This document shows positions 8,524-16,081 of a stretch of DNA of 64,000 nt, in pieces; positions within the stretch are counted from its first letter, which is position 1; each line of letters opens with the position of its first letter. Location: contig NZ_RZOY02000002.1 of the NCBI RefSeq assembly GCF_004022705.2, positions 62,001-126,000 of the forward strand. Direction: 5' to 3'. Under the pieces are notes generated by a model. The model was not told where the DNA came from. It ran no database searches and saw only the letters and a program-made list of their open reading frames with translations. Source of the stretch: Mesorhizobium sp. M2D.F.Ca.ET.226.01.1.1. GTDB lineage: Bacteria > Pseudomonadota > Alphaproteobacteria > Rhizobiales > Rhizobiaceae. The translations under genes and the position numbers were made by a program.

Positions 8524-10146
8524 AGCCCGGATGTCGATCGGCGCTTCGATGTTCACCATCTCAAAATCCGAAACGAGAATATCAAGCCGTGCATTCCAGC
8601 GGCCAGGAATTGGAATGACGAGATTGTCGACACGCCAAGTGCCGTCGCCGGGTTTCGTCGCCGGCCGCTTGATCGGCTCGATGCCGGAATCCGGCTTCGA
8701 CAGCACCAGCGTTACCGCCTTGGCGTCCAACGGGCCGAAATCGCCGGTCATGATCACCATTGAGGCCTCTACCTCGCCGGCATGTCCGGGTGTGATGCTG
8801 AGATCGGCCATCGCCTTCAGCGTGTGGATGTGGATCGACACCGGCTGCGCGGCGGCGATCGCCAGAGCGCGCGGCGGCGGGGTAAAGCGCCAGCCGGCGG
8901 CGACGCCGAAGATGGCGAGCGCGATCAGCATCTCGATGCCGATCGAGCGCACAAGCCGCCGCTGCACTTCGGTGTCACCCGCCTCGGCGGGCGCCGTCAG
9001 CGTCCAGCGATTGATCGCGGCAAGCGTGAAAAGGAAAAGCAGCAGACCGAGCTTCAAGAGCAGCAGGCGACCATAGGACGTGTTGATCAACGCTGCCGGT
9101 TCCTGCACTTGGATGATCGCCAGCACGATGCCGCTCGCCGCCAGGATCGCCACCACGGGCAGGATCGTTCGCGAAAACCGGCGAAGAAATGCTTTCGCCT
9201 CCTCGGGCTGGTATCGCAACGCGAGGCCGAGCGGCGCCAGCGCGCCCGCCCAGAAGGCGATTGCGGTGCCGTGCAGGAACACGAGCGGCCGCGTCAGCCA
9301 TTGCGGTTCGGCGGCACTGGCGTGGCCGCTGGCGGCAAGAGCGCCGCCGACACCGAGCAACGCCGCGCTCGCGGCCAGCTTGCGAAGACCCGATGGCCCG
9401 GCAAGCGACAGCAAAGCGAGACCAAGCGCGATCAGGCCGACCAGCGCGGTCCAGACGAAGCTCGTCTCCAGCGCGGTCTTCCACACGGCCGGTGCCGCGA
9501 AGCGCGCGAGCGGCGCGCCAAGCCCATCCAGCCCTTGCAGGCCGAGCGACACGGGTGCCGCGACGAGGCCGAAAAGCAGTGCCGCGGCAACAAAGCTTTG
9601 GCCGCAGCGCCGGTCCTTGGCCAGCCAAGCGAGCGCGACCGCGCCGCCGACGCCGAGAAAGAGGCCGGCGTAAAGGAGCAGCTTGGCTGCCCAGATCACC
9701 GCGCGCAACGTCCAATCGACGGCTTCGCCCGCGACCGGTGCCGCGCTTGGCGCGCCGATGGAAAACAGCGCCGAACCGCCGACCGGATGACCGTCGACCG
9801 ACACCACCCGCCAGCTTAGCACATGCGTGCCGGATTTGAGCACCTCGGGATTGTCGATCTCGACCGTCTGGTCGTTGAGCCGGAAAGATGTCAGCGCCAG
9901 CTGCGAGCCGTCGGGGCGCACGAGCGTGAGCACCAGCGGCGAGACGGGTTCGCTGAAGGTCAGCGAAAACTGCGCCGGGCTTTGCGCCAGCACGGCGCCG
10001 TCGGCCGGGTCGGTCGCGACCAGCGCCGCATGCGCCGAGGCGCGGCCGGGCATCGCCAACACCGCCATCGCCATGAGCGCCGCGACCAGCCAGGCAAGCG
10101 GGCGGGTATGCATGCGGATCGTCGTAGAGAGCTGTGCTGCGTTCAT
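8503..10146 (-). CDS. CopC-CopD fusion protein (copper resistance/uptake, YcnJ type)
   Basis: 547 residues from the ATG at 10146. Signal peptide (about 11-38, ending ASA), then a CopC domain beginning at the mature His of AHAALVATDP (a copper ligand in CopC) with the distal VDGHPVGG motif, then a CopD membrane domain of about eight helices with HGTAIAFW and a periplasmic C-terminal domain. Fusions of this kind bind periplasmic copper and pass it into or across the inner membrane. The open frame extends further upstream but would overlap the YcnI-like gene, so MNAAQ was taken as start; ATG 10113 is possible. The last residues and stop come from a palindromic repeat. Confidence 0.88.
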   Translation of the reverse strand: MNAAQLSTTIRMHTRPLAWLVAALMAMAVLAMPGRASAHAALVATDPADGAVLAQSPAQFSLTFSEPVSPLVLTLVRPDGSQLALTSFRLNDQTVEIDNPEVLKSGTHVLSWRVVSVDGHPVGGSALFSIGAPSAAPVAGEAVDWTLRAVIWAAKLLLYAGLFLGVGGAVALAWLAKDRRCGQSFVAAALLFGLVAAPVSLGLQGLDGLGAPLARFAAPAVWKTALETSFVWTALVGLIALGLALLSLAGPSGLRKLAASAALLGVGGALAASGHASAAEPQWLTRPLVFLHGTAIAFWAGALAPLGLALRYQPEEAKAFLRRFSRTILPVVAILAASGIVLAIIQVQEPAALINTSYGRLLLLKLGLLLFLFTLAAINRWTLTAPAEAGDTEVQRRLVRSIGIEMLIALAIFGVAAGWRFTPPPRALAIAAAQPVSIHIHTLKAMADLSITPGHAGEVEASMVIMTGDFGPLDAKAVTLVLSKPDSGIEPIKRPATKPGDGTWRVDNLVIPIPGRWNARLDILVSDFEMVNIEAPIDIRADVLIFR

Positions 10147-10198
10147 CTCGTCGTGACTGGAAATGATGGCGCGCCCCGATGGAGCGCGCCAACAGAGA

Positions 10199-10717
10199 TC
10201 ATTTCTTCGGCAGCAATTTGATGACGGGCGCAGGCGTTTCCAAGGCGTCCTCATCCTGGCCGGCCGCCGGAATCTCGATCCAGCGATCGGTGGCGTCACC
10301 GCATTCCTGCACCACCGGGAAATAAAGCATCTGGCCGGCCGGCAGATCGGCCGCCAGCGAGGCGCGGAAGACGAACTCGTCGTAGAACTCGTCCGGCAAG
10401 TTGCCGCCGCTCCAATCCACTTCCTTGACGCCGGTGGTCAGCGTCTCGCCATAGAGCTGGTAGGATTTCTGGTATTTGCCCTTCTTGGTCTGCAGCGTCC
10501 AGCCGGGCTTGGGCATCGGCTTCACTGAAATCACCCCTTCCGGGATCTGCACGCGCACGGCGCTCGTCGCCTTGCCCTCGCAGCCATGCGGCACGCGCAG
10601 CACCGCCTTGTAGGTCGAGCCGACAGGCGCTTCCTGCGTTTCGAGCGTGATATGGGCGAGCGCCGCATTGGTCCCAAGCACGCAAAGCGCGCCCGCCGCC
10701 AAAAGATACTTCTTCAT
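10199..10717 (-). CDS. YcnI-like periplasmic copper-binding protein (DUF1775)
   Basis: 172 residues. A signal peptide ends at about residue 21 (ALA), leaving a mature N-terminal His followed by ITLETQEAPVGSTYKAVLRVPHGC. An N-terminal His plus a later conserved Glu and Trp is the mononuclear copper site described for YcnI. The conserved core has RVQIPEGV, PGWTLQTKKG and EFVFRASL. AGAGGGA ribosome site 7 bases before the ATG. It lies between PCu(A)C and CopCD in a tight operon, consistent with periplasmic copper trafficking. Confidence 0.88.
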   Translation of the reverse strand: MKKYLLAAGALCVLGTNAALAHITLETQEAPVGSTYKAVLRVPHGCEGKATSAVRVQIPEGVISVKPMPKPGWTLQTKKGKYQKSYQLYGETLTTGVKEVDWSGGNLPDEFYDEFVFRASLAADLPAGQMLYFPVVQECGDATDRWIEIPAAGQDEDALETPAPVIKLLPKK

Positions 10718-10747
10718 GGATTGTCCCTCTGATTTCGAATCGGCGGA

Positions 10748-11296
10748 TTACTCGGCGTGATCCATGTCCATGTCGCCGGTCTCGCCCATGCCTTCGACGA
10801 GGAACTCGACTTTGACGCTGCCGGCCTTCTCGAAGGTCAGCGTCGCCGGGAATTTCTCGCCCTGCTTCGGCTGTCGCTTCAGGCCGGTGAACATCAAATG
10901 GTAGGCACCCGGCTTGAGCGCGACCTTGCCGCCGGCCGGGATCTCCAGCCCGCCTTCGACCGGCCGCATGGTCATGACGCCATCCTTGACTCCCATCGCA
11001 TGCAGTTCGGCCTTGTCGGAGATGTCGGAGGTAATCGACAGCAGCCGGTCCGGCGTGCTGCCCTTGTTGACCACGGTGAAGTAGCCGCCGGCCACCTTGG
11101 CGCCGGGCGGCGTCGCCCGCGACCAGGGATGCTCGATCTCGAGGTCGCCGACCTTGAACTCATGCGCGATGGCGGCTGGAACGCATGCGAAGAGGAGAAG
11201 GAGCGCAAGCACGGCAAGTTCGACGCGCTGCTGGAGGTGGAACGTCGGCGCGCTGCGGAGGGCGAAGGCCTGCGCCTTGGAAAGAAGATTGAACAT
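10748..11296 (-). CDS. PCu(A)C-type periplasmic copper chaperone
   Basis: 182 residues from the ATG at 11296 (GGAG five bases upstream; an ATG nine codons earlier is less well placed). A signal anchor precedes the mature start AHEFKVGDLEIEHPWSRATPPG. The copper motif H-(M)-x10-M-x21-H-x-M is recognisable as ELHAM, VMTMRP and AYHLMF. The C-terminus is rich in Asp/Met/His (GDMDMDHAE), another possible metal site. The family loads Cu(I) onto CuA of cytochrome oxidase or acts in copper tolerance. Confidence 0.9.
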   Translation of the reverse strand: MFNLLSKAQAFALRSAPTFHLQQRVELAVLALLLLFACVPAAIAHEFKVGDLEIEHPWSRATPPGAKVAGGYFTVVNKGSTPDRLLSITSDISDKAELHAMGVKDGVMTMRPVEGGLEIPAGGKVALKPGAYHLMFTGLKRQPKQGEKFPATLTFEKAGSVKVEFLVEGMGETGDMDMDHAE

Positions 11297-11379
11297 GGTT
11301 GCTCCATGAGATCGCGCCGGCATGCGGTCGCGAGCGGTCTGATCGTAAAGATGAACAATGTGGCGGAAGGTTCCGCGGA

Positions 11380-11754
11380 TCAGTCCATTGCCGGCGGAGC
11401 GCGCGGATTGGCCGGCGAACGGTCGCGGACGAAATCCTGGTGCTGGAAGGCCGGAAGCTGGAAGGCGACGGTTTCGAAAACCCGGGTTCCGGCCACCGCG
11501 CCCGCTTCCGGCGGCAGCAGATGCGCCGCCGACACCATGTTGCAGCCGAACGAGCAGCAGGCCGGCATATGCTGCTGGTCCGGATCGCCGCCAGGTAGCT
11601 TTACGGCCCCCTCATGGGTGCAGATGACATTGCCGAAGGCATCGAGCTGCGAAGGCGCGCCGAGGGCGAAGGCCCCAAGCGAAGACTGGAGCAACAAAAG
11701 CAGCGCCGCGACGAACGCGGCCGGCATGCTCCATCGTCTCAGCCGGATATCCAA
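11380..11754 (-). CDS. Small secreted Cys/His protein, DUF2946-like
   Basis: About 124 residues if started at TTG 11754, which has GAGAGAGG at good distance; ATG 11727 is the alternative. A basic start and a hydrophobic stretch of about 17 residues make a signal peptide or anchor. The conserved part resembles DUF2946-type small proteins: NVICTHEGA, then DQQHMPACCSFGCNMV, with Cys, His and Met suited to metal binding. It is the first gene of the copper operon (spacing 83 bp to PCu(A)C). Function unproven; a copper-related role is inferred only from company. Confidence 0.65.
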   Translation of the reverse strand: MDIRLRRWSMPAAFVAALLLLLQSSLGAFALGAPSQLDAFGNVICTHEGAVKLPGGDPDQQHMPACCSFGCNMVSAAHLLPPEAGAVAGTRVFETVAFQLPAFQHQDFVRDRSPANPRAPPAMD

Positions 11755-11853
11755 CGCAAAGCCTCTCTCAGAAACGCGTCGACCGTAGCACGCGGGATGC
11801 GGCCGGAAAATCGGCAAAACCGCGCTGCGGCAACGCGGCGCGATGGGCGCTGG

Positions 11854-12756
11854 TTAAGCCGGCTGCGCCTGTCGTCCTTCAGGAATCGAAGTCAGCAGCG
11901 TCTGGCGCGCCGACTTCAGGTGCTTGCGGCAGGCGGCGTCCACCTTGGCGGGATCGCGCGACTTCAGCGCCGCGATATAGGCGAGATGCTCCTGGATCGC
12001 GACTTCGTTGCGCTGGCGCTCCTCCGCCTTGTTCCACTGGTAGTGGTAGTGGAAGATCATCGCGATCACGTCATAGAAGTCGACGATGAAGCGGTTGTGC
12101 GACGCCCGGTGGATCAGGCGGTGGAAGCGCTCGTCGAGCTCGGAGAACTCGTTGAAGCGCGTGGCGATTTCGCTGGCGAGCTTGCGATGCTCGGCCTCCA
12201 GCCGATCGAGATCGGCCCAGACCGCGCTGTCTTGCGGCAGCGCCGCGAAAGCCGCGGCCGAGCGCAGCTCGAACATCTCGCGGATCTCGGTCAGCTCCAG
12301 CGCGAAGGCGCGCGTAAAGCCCTTCAGCACCCAATGGCTGTTGCGCCGCTTCTCGATCAGTCCGAAGCGCGAGAAGCGGATCAGGAATTCGCGCACGCTG
12401 GTGGTGCCGACGCCGATCTCGCGCGCCAATTCCAGCTCGTTGATCTGCATGCCGGCTTCGGCGCCCCCGGCGAGCAGCCGGCGCATGAAGGAGCGCTCGA
12501 TGATCTCGGCCAGCGAGTCGGTCTCTTCCTCGGGGAAGAAATCTTCTGCCTTCGGCGCCCGCAGCACCGTCTTGTTGCGCTTGTTCCAGTCGATCAGCCC
12601 GGTCTCTTCCATGCGCGTAAGAATGCTGCGCACCGTGGTGCGGCTGACGCCGAGCAGCGTGCCGAGCTCAGGCTCGGATGGCAGGCTTCTGGATTCGTCG
12701 AGCAGCCGCAGACAGCGGTTGAAGGCGTCCTTGTAGACGTTGTTGCTCTTTGACAT
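11854..12756 (-). CDS. GntR/FCD-family regulator with two N-terminal winged helices
   Basis: 300 residues from ATG 12756 (GGCAGGAA ribosome site). A first winged helix-turn-helix covers about residues 8-55 (LPSEPELGTLLGVSRTTVRSILTRMEETGLI). After an acidic linker (FFPEEETDSLAE) a second one follows at about 85-145 (INELELAREIGVGTTSVREFLIRFSRFGLIEKR). The C-terminal FCD sensor helices carry EIREMFELRSAAA, ELDERFHRLI and an acid-plus-three-His metal set ending in HL. The usual length is about 230, so the extra HTH is unusual. Divergent from the altronate-dehydratase-type gene, which it probably controls. Confidence 0.85.
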   Translation of the reverse strand: MSKSNNVYKDAFNRCLRLLDESRSLPSEPELGTLLGVSRTTVRSILTRMEETGLIDWNKRNKTVLRAPKAEDFFPEEETDSLAEIIERSFMRRLLAGGAEAGMQINELELAREIGVGTTSVREFLIRFSRFGLIEKRRNSHWVLKGFTRAFALELTEIREMFELRSAAAFAALPQDSAVWADLDRLEAEHRKLASEIATRFNEFSELDERFHRLIHRASHNRFIVDFYDVIAMIFHYHYQWNKAEERQRNEVAIQEHLAYIAALKSRDPAKVDAACRKHLKSARQTLLTSIPEGRQAQPA

Positions 12757-12835
12757 TTCCTGCCCCGTTGCCTCGCCGGCGCTTGCGACGGCCGGCTTGA
12801 GGCGCAATTATGTTGCGTTCCTAGCGCAAGCATCC

Positions 12836-12854
12836 GAAAACTCGAAAAGTTTTC
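12836..12854. promoter_or_regulatory. Short inverted repeat in the GntR/dehydratase divergent region
   Basis: GAAAACT and AGTTTTC arms separated by CGAAA, about 80 bp upstream of the regulator start. Possible operator; no second copy was found. Confidence 0.3.
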
Positions 12855-12909
12855 AGCGGCTTGCTAAAGACGCGCGCGTGCTCCTTCATGACACGCGCCG
12901 CCCGCGACG

Positions 12910-12947
12910 AAAAAACAATTGACGCAAAAATGTTTTTTCCCGATAAA
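12910..12947 (+). promoter_or_regulatory. Promoter and A/T-rich inverted repeat upstream of the dehydratase gene
   Basis: TTGACG (12919-12924) and GATAAA (12942-12947) are spaced by 17 bases, a good sigma-70-type promoter. It lies inside an inverted repeat AAAAAACA (12910-12917) / TGTTTTTT (12931-12938). A similar AAAAAAC / GTTTTTT arrangement followed by GATAAA is found at 14767-14796 before the binding-protein gene, so a shared regulator is likely. Confidence 0.55.
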
Positions 12948-13014
12948 AGACATTACCTTTAAAAGGGCGCAAGTCAATCCGCCCGCTCCCCAGGATCACC
13001 CAGGACAGCCGCTC

Positions 13015-14520
13015 GTGACCATCGCCAACACCATCCTCCTTTCCCCTTCCGACAACGTCGCCGTCGCCAATGGCCGGCTTGAGATCGGCGCTCCCCTGCC
13101 GGGCGGTGCCGCCGCGACTGCCGTGATCGAGCCCGGCCACAAGGTTGCGATCAAGCCGATCGCGGCAGGCGAAGCGGTGGTGAAATACGCCCAGGCGATC
13201 GGCCGCGCCACGCAGGACATCGCGGCCGGCGAGCATGTCCATTCGCACAATCTGGTGTTCGAGAGCGGCCGCCTGCCGGTGGTGCCGCCGAGCGAGGCCG
13301 AGCACGCCACCGAGGCCGACCGCAAGCGCACTTTCATGGGCTATCGCCGCGCCGACAGGCGCGCCGGCACGCGCAACTTCATCGGCATCATCGCCAGCGT
13401 CAATTGCTCGTCGACCGTCTGCCACGCCATCGCCGACGAGGCCAACCGCACGCTGCTGCCGAAATATCCCGGCATCGACGGCTTCGTACCGATCGTGCAC
13501 GGCCAGGGCTGCGGCATGAGCGGCACCGGCGACGGCATGATGGTGCTGCACCGCACGCTCGCGGGCTATGCTCGCCATCCGAATTTCGGCGGCGTGATGA
13601 TGGTCGGGCTGGGCTGCGAGGTTAACCAGCTCACCCTCTACGGCCAGAAGGGCGTCGCGGCGGGAAAACGCCATTTCAACATCCAAGAGGCCGGCGGCTC
13701 GCGTAAATCGGTCGAGAAGGCGATGGGCGTGCTCACTGAGATTGCCGAGGAAGTCGGCCACTTGCAGCGCGAGCCGATCCCGGTCTCGGAGATCGTCGTC
13801 GGCCTGCAATGCGGCGGCTCGGACGGCATGTCGGGCATCACCGCCAACCCGGCGTTGGGCGCAGCTGTCGACATCCTTGCCGGTGTCGGCGGCATCGGCA
13901 TCCTGTCGGAGACGACCGAGATCTACGGCGCCGAGCATCTGCTCGCCTATCGCGCCGCCTCGCCCGAGATCGCCGCCAAGCTCGACGGCTTTGTGAAGTG
14001 GTGGGAGGACCATACCGCCAAGCACGGCGCCTCGATCGACAACAACCCCTCGCCCGGCAACAAGCGCGGCGGATTGACCACGATCCTGGAGAAATCGCTG
14101 GGCGCAGTCGCCAAGGGCGGCCAAACGCCGCTTAACGGCGTCTTCGGCTACGCCGAGAAGGTCTCCGGCAGCGGCCTGGTGTTCATGGACACGCCCGGCT
14201 ACGACCCGGTCTCGGCCACCGGCCAGGTGGCGGGCGGCGCCAATGTCATCGTCTTCACCACCGGCCGCGGTTCCTGCTTCGGCTGCCGCCCGACGCCGTC
14301 GATCAAGGTCGCCACCAACTCGACCATGTTCCACCAGATGGAAGAGGACATGGACGTCAATTGCGGCGTCATCGCCTCGGGCGAGAAGACCATCGCCGGC
14401 ATGGGCCGCGAGCTCTTTGAGTTGATCATCGAGACGGCGTCCGGCCGCAAGACCAAGAGCGAGGCGTTCGGCTATGGCGACAACGAGTTCGTGCCCTGGC
14501 ATCTCGGCGCGACGCTTTAG
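13015..14520 (+). CDS. UxaA-family (altronate/galactarate-type) sugar-acid dehydratase
   Basis: 501 residues from GTG 13015 (AGGA 10 bases upstream); the frame is open back to TTG 12919, but that overlaps the promoter. An N-terminal SAF domain (residues 1-85, substrate/AFP-like fold) is followed by the large UxaA domain starting GYRRADRRAGTRNFIGI, with NCSSTV, HGQGCGM, GLGCEVNQ and the late CFGCRPTPS Cys cluster typical of the iron-dependent dehydratases. UxaA turns D-altronate into 2-keto-3-deoxygluconate; galactarate dehydratase is the close alternative. With the dehydrogenase at 18667 it suggests breakdown of an imported aldonate or uronate-derived acid. Confidence 0.85.
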   Translation: MTIANTILLSPSDNVAVANGRLEIGAPLPGGAAATAVIEPGHKVAIKPIAAGEAVVKYAQAIGRATQDIAAGEHVHSHNLVFESGRLPVVPPSEAEHATEADRKRTFMGYRRADRRAGTRNFIGIIASVNCSSTVCHAIADEANRTLLPKYPGIDGFVPIVHGQGCGMSGTGDGMMVLHRTLAGYARHPNFGGVMMVGLGCEVNQLTLYGQKGVAAGKRHFNIQEAGGSRKSVEKAMGVLTEIAEEVGHLQREPIPVSEIVVGLQCGGSDGMSGITANPALGAAVDILAGVGGIGILSETTEIYGAEHLLAYRAASPEIAAKLDGFVKWWEDHTAKHGASIDNNPSPGNKRGGLTTILEKSLGAVAKGGQTPLNGVFGYAEKVSGSGLVFMDTPGYDPVSATGQVAGGANVIVFTTGRGSCFGCRPTPSIKVATNSTMFHQMEEDMDVNCGVIASGEKTIAGMGRELFELIIETASGRKTKSEAFGYGDNEFVPWHLGATL

Positions 14521-14588
14521 CCCGCACGCACTTATCGCGGCAGAAGCACCGCTGACGGGAGGAAATCGGGCTCACGATCCTGCGATGT

Positions 14589-14614
14589 CAATATGGAATG
14601 AATATTCCATATTG
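14589..14614. promoter_or_regulatory. 26-bp perfect-arm palindrome (operator candidate)
   Basis: Arms CAATATGGAA and TTCCATATTG are exact inverted copies separated by TGAATA. TTGACA overlaps the right arm, so a bound protein would cover a -35 element. Candidate site for the GntR regulator at 11854 or another regulator outside the window. Confidence 0.55.
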
Positions 14615-14766
14615 ACAGAGACATGAAATCAATGTTCCATCACGAGAAGGAGGAACGGAAGCATCCGTGTGCTGCCCGGGAGGAGCCGGCAGAGCCGAAC
14701 AAATCCCGCCCAGCATCACGCAAAAGGCATTAGAGACCGCTTGCATCGACCATGACGATGCACTAT

Positions 14767-14796
14767 CAAAAAACGGCATCTGTTTTTTATTGATAA
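14767..14796 (+). promoter_or_regulatory. A/T-rich inverted repeat similar to that at 12910
   Basis: CAAAAAAC (14767-14774) pairs with GTTTTTT (14782-14788) across seven bases, followed by TATTGATAAAG. The TGTTTTTT-n-GATAAA order matches the region upstream of the dehydratase gene. Confidence 0.4.
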
Positions 14797-14867
14797 AGTT
14801 CTGTTTGGGCCGCGCCTATCCAGATGGAGCTTCCGAACCTTCACCAGGCGACTTAGGGAGGAACCCA

Positions 14868-15863
14868 ATGAAATTCGTGACCAGCCTTCTCAACCGCCGC
14901 GCTTTCGTGGCCCTTGCCGCCGCGTCGATGCTCGCCGGCGCGCTGCATACCGCACCGGCTTCGGCGGCCGACGTGACCATTCCGATCATCGTCAAGGACA
15001 CCACGTCCTTCTACTGGCAGATCGTTCTGGCCGGCGCCCGCAAGGCCGGCAAGGATCTCGGCATCAACGTGCCGGAGCTCGGCGCCCAGGCTGAAACCGA
15101 CGTCAACGGCCAGATCTCGATTCTCGAGAACGCCGTTGCCAGCAACCCGGCGGCAGTCGTCATCTCGCCGACCGAGTTCAAGGCGCTCGGCAAGCCCATC
15201 GACGAGGCGGCTTCCAAGGTCAAGGTCATCGGCATCGACTCCGGCGCCGACTCCAAGGCCTTCACTTCCTTCCTGACCACCGACAACGTCCAGGGTGGCC
15301 GCGTCGCCGCTGACGGTCTGGCCGCCGCGATCGGCGCCGCCAATGGCGGCAAGGTCGAAGGCAAGGTCGCGCTGATCACCGCACTTCCCGGCGCCGGCTC
15401 GCTCGAGCAGCGCAAGCAAGGCTTCATCGAACAGATCAAGGCCAAGTATCCGGGCCTCGAGCTCATCGCCGACAAATACGCCGATGGCCAGGCCACCACC
15501 GGCCTCAACATCGCGACCGACCTGATCACCGCCAATCCCGACCTGAAGGGCATCTTCGCCTCCAACCTGATCATGGCGCAGGGCGTCGGCCAGGCGATCG
15601 CCGAGAACAACCTTGCCGGCAAGGTGGCGCTCATCGGCTTCGACAGCGACGAGAAGCTGATCAAATTCCTCAACGACGGCGTCATCTCCGGCCTCGTCGT
15701 CCAGGATCCCTACCGGATGGGCTATGACGGCATCAAGACTGCACTCGCCGCCTCGAAGGGGGAGAAGGTCGAAGCCAATGTCGATACCGGCGCGAACCTC
15801 GTCACCAAGGCGAACATGAAGGATCCGAAGATCGACGCGCTGCTCAACCCGAAGCTCAAGTAA
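14868..15863 (+). CDS. Ribose-type ABC transporter solute-binding protein
   Basis: 331 residues, CUT2 family (RbsB-like, type I periplasmic binding protein). Signal peptide 1-31 (NRRAFVALAAASMLAGAL, cleavage after SASA-type ASA). The mature protein starts with VTIPIIVKDTTSFYWQIVLAGARKAGKDLG and includes the ligand segments GIDSGADS and FDSDEKLIKFLNDGVISGLVVQDPYRMGYDG. The ATG at 14868 follows a strong AGGGAGGA. The family binds pentoses, hexoses or polyols; given the neighbours an aldonate or related acid is possible, but this is inference. Confidence 0.92.
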   Translation: MKFVTSLLNRRAFVALAAASMLAGALHTAPASAADVTIPIIVKDTTSFYWQIVLAGARKAGKDLGINVPELGAQAETDVNGQISILENAVASNPAAVVISPTEFKALGKPIDEAASKVKVIGIDSGADSKAFTSFLTTDNVQGGRVAADGLAAAIGAANGGKVEGKVALITALPGAGSLEQRKQGFIEQIKAKYPGLELIADKYADGQATTGLNIATDLITANPDLKGIFASNLIMAQGVGQAIAENNLAGKVALIGFDSDEKLIKFLNDGVISGLVVQDPYRMGYDGIKTALAASKGEKVEANVDTGANLVTKANMKDPKIDALLNPKLK

Positions 15864-15879
15864 GATCTTCACGACAGTC

Positions 15880-15907
15880 GTTTCCGGGGCCCTGGCGCCC
15901 CGGAAAC
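15880..15907 (+). terminator. Strong hairpin behind the ribose-type binding-protein gene
   Basis: GTTTCCGGGGC and GCCCCGGAAAC, 11-base perfect arms with a six-base loop and no T-run, start 17 bases after the stop. Probably stabilises the upstream mRNA or causes partial termination before the ATPase gene. Confidence 0.55.
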
Positions 15908-15950
15908 ATCCCCTGGGTGGGGACGGCTTGGAAATTCGACGGCCCGAGCG

Positions 15951-15991
15951 ATTCCAGGAAAAGTGCCTGGCGTTTTTCCGTTCGGAATTGC
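15951..15991. repeat. REP-like repeat, family 'AATTCCG...TTTTCC', copy 1
   Basis: ATTCCAGGAAAAGTGCCTGG followed by CGTTTTTCCGTTCGGAATTG. Related copies lie at 38747-38795 and 42106-42151; all share AGGAAAAGTG, a central CGGAAA-type block and GGAATTGC ends. Confidence 0.6.
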
Positions 15992-16081
15992 CTGAACTTG
16001 CCTTACCTTGCCAATTAAGATGCGCACCTGAAGACGCATCGCCGCATACCCAATGGTTGAGACCAAACTGGGAGGATTGTC

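Larger units (their letters stand above)
14521..14867 (+). promoter_or_regulatory. Intergenic control region before the ribose-type ABC operon
   Basis: 347 bases. Contents: the perfect-armed palindrome at 14589-14614 with TTGACA (14612-14617) overlapping its right arm, a further half-site (AATGTTCCAT, 14631-14640), the A/T-rich inverted repeat at 14767-14788 and AGGGAGGA before the ATG. No coding sequence is convincing here, although an in-frame extension of the binding protein stays open. Confidence 0.6.

Noticed and set aside
12886..14502. A 538-codon minus-strand frame opposite the UxaA-type gene
   Set aside because: Shadow of the dehydratase: third-position GC bias keeps the opposite frame open. 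No recognisable motif or ribosome site.
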